DNA of 64,000 nucleotides from the NCBI GenBank assembly GCA_016745075.1, contig JADGDD010000003.1, positions 248,001 through 312,000 of the forward strand. The letters are read 5' to 3'. A model generated the notes under the pieces. It saw only the letters and a program-made list of their open reading frames with translations. It was not told the origin of the DNA and did no database searches. The stretch comes from Planctomycetota bacterium (GTDB lineage Bacteria > Planctomycetota > UBA11346). Both the position numbers and the translations under genes were made by a program. Shown one piece after another: positions 54,741 to 61,820 of this stretch (its first letter is position 1; every line of letters starts with the position of its first letter).

Positions 54741-55970
54741 ATGGCTGCGTTAACACTCGCAAAAGACAAAATTCGTATTCTCCTTTTAGAGGGTCTACAT
54801 GCAAATGCAGAGCATTTTTTCCGTTCGCAAGGATACACGAATATCGTATCGATAGACCATGCTTTTGATGGTGAAGAATTACGTGAAGCAATTAGTGTAG
54901 CGCATGTTATTGGTATTCGTTCTCGCACCAAGCTTACAGCCGAGGTTTTAGCGGCAGCCCCCAAATTAATAGCAATAGGTTGTTTCTGTATTGGTACCAA
55001 CCAGGTAGACACCAACGCTGCTAAGCGTTTAGGTATACCTGTTTTTAACGCTCCGTTTTCTAATACACGTAGTGTTGCGGAACTTGTTGTTGCTGAAGCG
55101 GTTATGTTGCTGCGTGGTATTTCAGAAAAAAACATTCTTGCTCATCAAGGTGTTTGGAAAAAAAGTGCAGCTGGCGCACGTGAAGTACGTGGTAAAACAC
55201 TTGGTATTGTTGGTCACGGTCACATTGGTTCACAAGTGAGCATTCTTGCTCAAGGTATGGGTATGCAGGTTATCTATTATGATACTCGTGATACCTTACC
55301 GCTTGGCAATGCCCGCGCTTGTGGGAGTTTGCATGAACTTTTAGCACAATCAGATGTAGTGACCTTGCATGTTCCTGCGGCAAGTTCTACAAGTAACCTC
55401 ATTGCTGAGGAAGAAATCGCAGCAATGAAGCCAGGGTCTTATCTTATTAATGCCGCACGTGGTAATGTAGTTGCGATAGAAGCGCTGACCGCAGCACTTG
55501 ATAGCGGCCATATTGCAGGGGCCGCGGTTGACGTATTTCCAACGGAGCCTGCTTCCAATAAAGATGAATTTGAAAGCTCATTGCGTCGTTTTAATTCGGT
55601 AATCCTTACGCCGCACATTGGTGGTAGTACCGTAGAAGCACAAGAAAACATCGCAACAGAAGTAGCGGAAAAACTCGTGCGTTACAGTGACAATGGTTCT
55701 ACGGCTGGAGCAGTTAACTTTGTTGATATTAGCCTGCCTGCACATGATGGTAAAAACCGTTTCTTGCACATTCACCACAATCAGCCAGGTGTTATGGAAG
55801 GCATTATGTCTGTCTTCTCTACTCGCTCAATGAATGTATCAGCACAGTATTTACAAACCGATAGTGATGTTGGGTATTTGATCTGTGATATTGAAGGCGA
55901 CATCGATAGCGCCATATTAACAGAATTACGTGCGATCGAAGGAACGATTCGCGCCCGACGACTTGCATAA
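54741..55970 (+). CDS. serA: D-3-phosphoglycerate dehydrogenase
   Basis: A 409-residue enzyme for the first step of serine synthesis. The substrate domain (IRILLLEGLHANAEHFF, GIRSRTKLTAEVL) surrounds a Rossmann NAD domain (LGIVGHGHIGSQVSILAQGMG). Catalytic residues appear in NAARGNVV (Arg region), DVFPTEP (Glu) and LTPHIGGST (His). Residues about 335-409 form an ACT domain (FLHIHHNQPGVMEGIMSVF) for serine feedback, as in the short E. coli-type enzyme. cysK follows after 25 bases, giving a serine-to-cysteine pair. Confidence 0.95.
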   Translation: MAALTLAKDKIRILLLEGLHANAEHFFRSQGYTNIVSIDHAFDGEELREAISVAHVIGIRSRTKLTAEVLAAAPKLIAIGCFCIGTNQVDTNAAKRLGIPVFNAPFSNTRSVAELVVAEAVMLLRGISEKNILAHQGVWKKSAAGAREVRGKTLGIVGHGHIGSQVSILAQGMGMQVIYYDTRDTLPLGNARACGSLHELLAQSDVVTLHVPAASSTSNLIAEEEIAAMKPGSYLINAARGNVVAIEALTAALDSGHIAGAAVDVFPTEPASNKDEFESSLRRFNSVILTPHIGGSTVEAQENIATEVAEKLVRYSDNGSTAGAVNFVDISLPAHDGKNRFLHIHHNQPGVMEGIMSVFSTRSMNVSAQYLQTDSDVGYLICDIEGDIDSAILTELRAIEGTIRARRLA

Positions 55971-55995
55971 TCACTTTTAACATAAGGATTTTTTC

Positions 55996-56940
55996 ATGCC
56001 CATCTATGATGACAATAGTACGACTATAGGCGGTACCCCCTTAGTCCGCATTAATGCACTGAACACAACACAAGCGACCATTCTTGCGAAGGTAGAAGGT
56101 CGTAATCCAGCATTTTCGGTAAAATGCCGCATTGGCGCGAATATGATTTGGGAAGCAGAAAAATCAGGTGCACTTACCAAGGGAAAACAAATTGTTGAAC
56201 CAACCAGCGGTAATACTGGTATTGCACTGGCATTTGTAGCAGCAGCGCGCGGTTATCCGATCACTTTAACTATGCCAGATACGATGAGCATGGAACGTCG
56301 TCATGTGCTTGCGGGTCTTGGCGCGAAGTTGGTTTTAACCCCAGGTGCAGAAGGCATGGGTGGAGCGATACGCAAAGCTCAAGAAATTGCAGAGAGCGAC
56401 TCGTCTTATTTCTTACCACAGCAATTTTCTAACCCAGCTAACCCGGCGATTCATGAGAAAACTACTGGCCCAGAAATTTGGACTGACACTGAAGGTCAGG
56501 TTGATGTTTTTGTCGCTGGTGTTGGCACGGGCGGCACAATTAGTGGTACTACTCGTTATTTGAAAAGCCAGAAAGCAGACCTCGTGAGTGTTGCTGTTGA
56601 GCCAACAGAAAGCCCCGTTATTACCCAAAAGCGAAATGGTGATGATTTGAAGCCTGGTCCGCATAAAATACAAGGTATAGGGGCGGGTTTTATTCCTGAT
56701 AATTTGGATTTGTCTGTTATAGACGAGGTTGTGCAAATCAGCAGTGGGGATGCTATTGAAACCGCACGCAAATTGATGCAGAAGGAAGGTATACTCTGTG
56801 GGATTTCCAGTGGCGCGGCAATGGCAGCAGCATTGCAACTAGCTGAGCAAGATGCGTATGCGGGTAAAACTATTGTTGTGGTATTGCCAGACCTTGGTGA
56901 GCGTTATTTAACCAGCGTTTTATTCGAAGGCATTATTTAA
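55996..56940 (+). CDS. cysK: O-acetylserine (thiol)-lyase (cysteine synthase A)
   Basis: A 314-residue PLP enzyme that forms cysteine from O-acetylserine and sulfide. The PLP lysine is K43 in [11 protein letters not shown], the phosphate loop is [14 protein letters not shown], and the substrate loop is [11 protein letters not shown]. The C-terminus [13 protein letters not shown] is family-like. It lies 25 bases after serA and shares its direction, so serine made by SerA could flow to cysteine; serine acetyltransferase is not in the window. Length is normal. Confidence 0.95.
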   Translation: MPIYDDNSTTIGGTPLVRINALNTTQATILAKVEGRNPAFSVKCRIGANMIWEAEKSGALTKGKQIVEPTSGNTGIALAFVAAARGYPITLTMPDTMSMERRHVLAGLGAKLVLTPGAEGMGGAIRKAQEIAESDSSYFLPQQFSNPANPAIHEKTTGPEIWTDTEGQVDVFVAGVGTGGTISGTTRYLKSQKADLVSVAVEPTESPVITQKRNGDDLKPGPHKIQGIGAGFIPDNLDLSVIDEVVQISSGDAIETARKLMQKEGILCGISSGAAMAAALQLAEQDAYAGKTIVVVLPDLGERYLTSVLFEGII

Positions 56941-56955
56941 ACAGGTCAGGTAAAA

Positions 56956-56985
56956 AAGACCCCTCAGGTTATTACGAGGGGTCTT
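56956..56985 (-). terminator. Terminator at the end of the pseudouridine synthase gene
   Basis: AAGACCCCTC (56956-56965) and GAGGGGTCTT (56976-56985) form a 10-bp stem with a 10-nt loop. On the minus strand a T-run of six follows, so it acts mainly for the leftward gene, whose TAA lies in the loop. It may also stop readthrough from cysK. Confidence 0.85.
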
Positions 56986-57826
56986 GCAGGCGTTTAAGTT
57001 CGTCTGCATCAACAATGCGCCATTGGCCTTCTGGTAAGTCAGCCAGTCGCCATGGGCCAACACGAATGCGTTGGAGGTCTGTTACTCGCAGGCCAACTGA
57101 TTCACAGGCACGACGAATGTGGTGTTTTTTACCTTCTCGTAAGATGAAGCGTAAACGGCCATCAGGCAAAGTATCTACCTGCATTGGTAAAATACGTTCG
57201 CCTTCTAATGTGCGCATGCCGCGTAAGCTGCCAGCCTGGTCTCGGCTGGCATTTTTATTCGTGGTTACGATATATTCTTTCTCAAATGTTTTGCCACCGG
57301 TAATGGCCTTGGCTACACGACCATCTTGCGTTAAGACGAGTAGACCGCGACTCTCTTTGTCTAAACGGCCGGCAACACTTAAAGTCCAGGGTTTTTTGCA
57401 TACGGCATCAACAGTAGCACGATCTTCTACTTCGTAAGCCGTACGTGGTTCTAGTAACTGCCATGCCGGAGTGTCGTTCTCTTCTGGCTGGGTGCTGACG
57501 ATGCCAACGGGCTTATTCATAATGACCGTCATCCAGCGGGCACACCAATCCTCGCCTAAGCGGCTCAATTCAATTTGTGCTTCTGGATGTATTTTTGTGC
57601 CAAGAGTATTTATAACAACACCATCTACGAGTACATGACCAGCCTCAATGAGCCGGTCTGCTTGTCTACGTGAAGCGAGTCCACGCTGGGCCATGATTTT
57701 GGAGAGCCGTACGGGCTCGATTTCACCGCTTTTCTCCGGTGTTTTTTTTCCTGCACTGTTTTTTTTATTTTTGCCGTATTTTTTTTGCCCGTTTTTTGGA
57801 CTATTTTTATTAGTGTTATTGCTCAT
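56972..57826 (-). CDS. RsuA/RluB/RluF-family pseudouridine synthase
   Basis: A 284-residue RNA-modifying enzyme. Residues 1-38 are a very basic, Lys/Asn-rich tail. Residues 40-85 are an S4 RNA-binding domain (RLSKIMAQRGLASRRQADRL). The catalytic domain has the aspartate in GRLDKESRGLLVLTQDG, and GKKHHIRRACESVGL near the C-terminus is the equivalent of the usual NRQIRRMCE stretch, with histidines replacing the NRQ. It probably modifies rRNA; the exact uridine cannot be told from sequence. It follows gpmI by 4 bases on the same strand and ends in a terminator. Confidence 0.88.
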   Translation of the reverse strand: MSNNTNKNSPKNGQKKYGKNKKNSAGKKTPEKSGEIEPVRLSKIMAQRGLASRRQADRLIEAGHVLVDGVVINTLGTKIHPEAQIELSRLGEDWCARWMTVIMNKPVGIVSTQPEENDTPAWQLLEPRTAYEVEDRATVDAVCKKPWTLSVAGRLDKESRGLLVLTQDGRVAKAITGGKTFEKEYIVTTNKNASRDQAGSLRGMRTLEGERILPMQVDTLPDGRLRFILREGKKHHIRRACESVGLRVTDLQRIRVGPWRLADLPEGQWRIVDADELKRLQDPS

Positions 57827-57830
57827 TGAG

Positions 57831-59471
57831 TTATCCTGCTGTAAAACGAACCAAGCTCGATTCGTATTGTTCGGGGGTATTATAACCCAAGAGATTTAAA
57901 GCGGTGGCGGTGGTGTTTGCTAAACCAGACTGTGCGGTTGCCGCAAGTTCATATTCACCATTAAATGCAGGATCATAGACAATAAATGGCACAGGATTAA
58001 GCGTATGACTTGTTTTTGCTTTTGCTTTTCCGTTTTCCATTTTCACGCCGCCCTGTTTATCTAACTCAAACATTTCATCTGCGTTTCCGTGGTCTGCGGT
58101 AATAAGAGCTATTCCGCCTAATTGTTTGATGACAGGTAACAATCTACCAAGACAGCGGTCAACGACTTCAACACTGATACGTGCAGCTTCAAAGTCACCA
58201 GTATGACCAACCATATCACCATTGGCAAAGTTTAAACGAGCGTAGTCGGTTGTGCCTTCGGAGAGGATACGGATAACTTCGTCAGTAATTTCTGCACCTT
58301 TCATCCATGGACGTTGTTCAAAGGGAATGACATCGGACGGTATTTCGCTGTATGCTTCAACGTTATTATCAAAATAGCCGCTACGATTACCGTTCCAGAA
58401 ATACGTTACATGTCCGTACTTTTGTGTTTCTGAACAGGCAAGCTGTGAAACACCGTTGGATGCGAGAAATTCGCCCATCGTTCCGGTGATAGATGGTGGA
58501 GCAACAAGGAAACGTTCTGGAACATTATCATCCCCGTCATATTGCATCATGCCAGCATAGGTCACAGTCGGAATACGTTCACGGGTAAAAGGAACATCAG
58601 CGCCTGTAAAAGCTTGGCTTATTTCGATAGCACGGTCACCACGGAAATTAGTGAGAATGACAGAATCTCCATCAATAATCGGTGCGATAGCATTGCCGTC
58701 GCCAATAACAAACGGTGGTAAATTTTGGTCAGTAATGCCAGGTATTTCTGCACGATAGGCTTTGATGGCAGCACTAGCACTTGGAAATAGGCGGCCTTCA
58801 CCCATAACGTGGGTTTTCCAACCAAGGTCTACCATACCCCATTCAGCGCCATAACGATCCATAGTGATAACCATGCGGCCTCCACCAGAGGCAATGGTAT
58901 AGTTTGGATTAACTTCTTTTAGCCAGGTTTCAAAAGGCTCTATGTAATCAAGAGCAGAGGTTTCACCAACGTCACGGCCATCAATCAGTGCGTGTACTGC
59001 AACTTTTTCGACCCCTTCAGACTGAGCTTTTTCAATTAAAGCTTTCATGTGGTTCATGTGACTATGAACATTGCCGTCACTCATCAGGCCAATGAGGTGT
59101 AGGGTACTGGAGTGGTCCCGCACGTTGGCAATGACTTCTTGCCATGGTGTATCGGCAAAGAGAGAGCCACTAGAAAGCGCATTAGCAACTAGTTTTGCAC
59201 CTTGATCACAAATTTGTCCTGAACCTAGGGCATTGTGTCCAACTTCTGAGTTACCCATGTCTGCATCGCTCGGTAAACCAACGGCTGTACCATGAGCACG
59301 CAATGGAGTCCATGGGTTGGTTGCCATCAATTGGTCTAATATGGGTGTCTGTGCAGCGCGAACAGCATTACCAGCGTATTCAGGCCCAATGCCAATGCCA
59401 TCCATAACAACAGTAACAACAGGACCAGAACGAACGCCTCGGAAAGAATTAGGGGTGAGGACCAGTGACAT
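57831..59471 (-). CDS. gpmI: 2,3-bisphosphoglycerate-independent phosphoglycerate mutase
   Basis: A 546-residue manganese-dependent enzyme that interconverts 3- and 2-phosphoglycerate. D24 in VVMDGIGIG and the phosphorylated serine S75 in DADMGNSEVGHN are visible, then HALIDGRDVGE (substrate domain), and the C-terminal metal-binding NFANGDMVGHTGD and ALITADHGNADEM. It is slightly longer than the E. coli enzyme. With eno in the same window it covers the lower glycolysis steps, although the two are not in an operon. The pseudouridine synthase gene follows after 4 bases. Confidence 0.95.
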   Translation of the reverse strand: MSLVLTPNSFRGVRSGPVVTVVMDGIGIGPEYAGNAVRAAQTPILDQLMATNPWTPLRAHGTAVGLPSDADMGNSEVGHNALGSGQICDQGAKLVANALSSGSLFADTPWQEVIANVRDHSSTLHLIGLMSDGNVHSHMNHMKALIEKAQSEGVEKVAVHALIDGRDVGETSALDYIEPFETWLKEVNPNYTIASGGGRMVITMDRYGAEWGMVDLGWKTHVMGEGRLFPSASAAIKAYRAEIPGITDQNLPPFVIGDGNAIAPIIDGDSVILTNFRGDRAIEISQAFTGADVPFTRERIPTVTYAGMMQYDGDDNVPERFLVAPPSITGTMGEFLASNGVSQLACSETQKYGHVTYFWNGNRSGYFDNNVEAYSEIPSDVIPFEQRPWMKGAEITDEVIRILSEGTTDYARLNFANGDMVGHTGDFEAARISVEVVDRCLGRLLPVIKQLGGIALITADHGNADEMFELDKQGGVKMENGKAKAKTSHTLNPVPFIVYDPAFNGEYELAATAQSGLANTTATALNLLGYNTPEQYESSLVRFTAG

Positions 59472-59558
59472 AGCTTCTCCTAGATAAGAGAGCGCATGCT
59501 ATAGCCTCATCTGGAGCGGCAAGCTGCATTGGTTGGAACGAAAGCATGTATAACCTGT

Positions 59559-60422
59559 TTACATTCCCAGTCGTTCAAAAATATGATCAATAGATCGTGG
59601 CAAACGAGCCTTTTTCCGTCCTTGTTCATCAAACTTTATTTCGCGAGCAACTGAATCAATAAATTGGAAATACCACTTTTCTGTACGGTCACTTTGTGGA
59701 GATCTTGAGTGACTGTCGGGTGGCATACTTTGATGGTAGATGAGTGTATCACAATCCGTAATAGGAACAAGCCAAGTGGCAGTGCTCAGGGTTTCCACAA
59801 TATTCTGTTGTGTGCATTGTAATCGAACATGTAAGCCAGTGTAACGAGCTTGTTCAGGGAGTGTACATTCTTCCGCTCGGAATGGATTTAGATCAACATA
59901 AGCCATACACGTGAAAATAGCTCGTTTATCTGGGAGTGGGATCGATAGAAACCGTTCATCCCAAAAATGTCCAGAAACTTCGTCTGCCTTATTCATTCGT
60001 CGAGAAATCTTTTGTTTCACCAAGCGCATCAGCCAACTCATGCTGGATAATCGTCTACGTCGTTCTTCAACATAGCTTCTATTCTCAGACAAATGTTGTT
60101 TATTTCGCTTATCTAGTTCAATTGGCTCTCCGTAACAGTCACGAATAGGTACTAGTTCGAGCCATTTGTTTACCACCTCGTTAGTACTCCATGTGGCAGC
60201 AATATCTGGTCGAATGCGGATAATAACGTGTAAATGATTTTTCATTACGGCGTAGGTCAAGATATCTATGGCCATACTTCTGGCATGTTGTCGTATACAG
60301 CGCTCTACCCAATCCTTACGATCAGTACCTGCTAAACAACGCAGTCTCCTGACACAACGACTTATGAGATGGTAACAGCCTGGGGTTTCTTCTTGAACTA
60401 ATAAACGACGGGCAATGACCAT
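59559..60422 (-). CDS. REP-associated tyrosine transposase relative (Y1/HUH family)
   Basis: A 287-residue protein of the TnpA-REP (IS200-like HUH) superfamily. The start CYHLISRCVRRLRCL, the HUH-type motif MKNHLHVIIR and GHFWDERFLSIPL followed by CMAYVDLNPFRA are the hallmarks of this subfamily, which is widespread in proteobacteria and some other phyla. Family members process single-stranded DNA at palindromes and often occur as single domesticated copies. No inverted-repeat ends or target duplications are seen, so it is not called an insertion sequence. The helix LVKQKISRRMNK, where I would expect the catalytic tyrosine, contains none. No ribosome site precedes the start. Confidence 0.8.
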   Translation of the reverse strand: MVIARRLLVQEETPGCYHLISRCVRRLRCLAGTDRKDWVERCIRQHARSMAIDILTYAVMKNHLHVIIRIRPDIAATWSTNEVVNKWLELVPIRDCYGEPIELDKRNKQHLSENRSYVEERRRRLSSMSWLMRLVKQKISRRMNKADEVSGHFWDERFLSIPLPDKRAIFTCMAYVDLNPFRAEECTLPEQARYTGLHVRLQCTQQNIVETLSTATWLVPITDCDTLIYHQSMPPDSHSRSPQSDRTEKWYFQFIDSVAREIKFDEQGRKKARLPRSIDHIFERLGM

Positions 60423-60545
60423 GAGTATGTTTATATTATCTTTTAAATGAATGCAACAAAAAATAGATAGTCTATATATCGGGAACCTTGCTCATTGCTA
60501 TTTGAGTCCCAGAGTGTGCCTATTAGTTCATGTTGGAGGTGCGAA

Positions 60546-61661
60546 TTGAGCGAATTGAGTGAAGCCTTGGTTGTGTTAACGGATAAGGTTCGAGAGTTTT
60601 CGAATGTTATGGATATAGATACAAAAAGTGCTGTGATTGTTAATTTAGAAGAGAAGATGGCCAAGTCTGGTTTTTGGGATGATCAAGAAAGTGCTCAGCA
60701 AGTGATTGGTGATTTGAAGGTAGCCAAGGATGTAGTGGTTCCTTATAAGGAATTACTCGATTCGGTGGTTGCTTGTGGGGAATTATTGGAATTGGCAGAA
60801 GAGGATGGCGATGAAGCGAGTCAGGACGAAATTCGAGAGGAAATGAAGCGGCTTGATCAAGATTATGATCGTTTGGAGATTCGACTTGCTATGTCGGGTC
60901 CATATGACCGGAGTGATGTGTATTTGTCTATTCAGGCGGGTGCTGGCGGAACAGAGAGCTGTGATTGGGCAGCTATGCTGATGCGTATGTATGTAAATTA
61001 TTGCCAGAAATCTGGTTATAAGGTTGATACAGTGGAAATTTCTTCTGGTGAAGAGGCTGGTATTAAAAGTTGTACTTTGGCTATTTCGGGAGATATGGCT
61101 TATGGGTATTTCAAGAGTGAAATGGGTACGCACCGACTTGTTCGGATGAGCCCATTTAATGCACAAGGTAAGCGGCAAACAAGCTTTGTGGCGGTAGAGG
61201 TCACTCCTGAATTGCCAGATAATGCAGATGTGAAAGTGGATGATTTTGATGAGCGAGACTTTCGGATAGATACATATCGAGCGTCTGGTGCTGGTGGACA
61301 GCATATTAATAAGACGGATTCAGCAGTACGTTTGACCCATTTAGCTACGGGTGTTGTAGCAAGTTGTCAGAGTGAACGAAGTCAGAGTCAGAATAGGACT
61401 AAGGCTTGGAAGATGATGGCAGCTAAATTACAGCAATTACAGGATGCAGAGCGTCTAGAAGAACTCCAGGCTCTGCAGGGTGAGCGTGGAACCATTGGCT
61501 GGGGGCATCAAATTCGTAGCTATGTCTTGCAACCAACACAACTTATAACTGATTTGCGTTCTCGTCTTAAGGAAGGGAATGCCAGTGCGGTTTTAGATGG
61601 AGATATTCAGCCATTCATCGATGGGTATTTACGTTGGCGTTTACAGAATAGTAGTTCGTAA
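60546..61661 (+). CDS. prfB: Peptide chain release factor 2
   Basis: A 371-residue release factor that recognises UGA and UAA stops and cleaves peptidyl-tRNA. It has the SPF tripeptide (RMSPFNAQGKRQTSF) that reads the stop codon and the GGQ loop (SGAGGQHINKTDSAVRLTH). I take the TTG at 60546: it has TTGGAGGTG at the right distance and gives a family-like N-terminus; an ATG at 60495 is less likely. The N-terminal region reads without interruption, so the +1 programmed frameshift with in-frame UGA, common in prfB, is absent here. Confidence 0.93.
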   Translation: MSELSEALVVLTDKVREFSNVMDIDTKSAVIVNLEEKMAKSGFWDDQESAQQVIGDLKVAKDVVVPYKELLDSVVACGELLELAEEDGDEASQDEIREEMKRLDQDYDRLEIRLAMSGPYDRSDVYLSIQAGAGGTESCDWAAMLMRMYVNYCQKSGYKVDTVEISSGEEAGIKSCTLAISGDMAYGYFKSEMGTHRLVRMSPFNAQGKRQTSFVAVEVTPELPDNADVKVDDFDERDFRIDTYRASGAGGQHINKTDSAVRLTHLATGVVASCQSERSQSQNRTKAWKMMAAKLQQLQDAERLEELQALQGERGTIGWGHQIRSYVLQPTQLITDLRSRLKEGNASAVLDGDIQPFIDGYLRWRLQNSSS

Positions 61662-61820
61662 TCCTGCTTGCGTTGTTGGGTGTTTCAAGAGCATGCGACC
61701 TCTGCAAAAGCTTCGTAAGCAGAGCGGGAGTTGGCGCGTCTAGTCACTACTCTAGCTAAGTACTTGGTTTGTTGTGTGGGCTCTATTCTCGTGCGTATTG
61801 TTGAAGAAAGTTTGTTGATG

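Noticed and set aside
59472..60494. Complete insertion sequence around the REP-type transposase gene
   Set aside because: No terminal repeats, target duplications or end hairpins were found around the gene.
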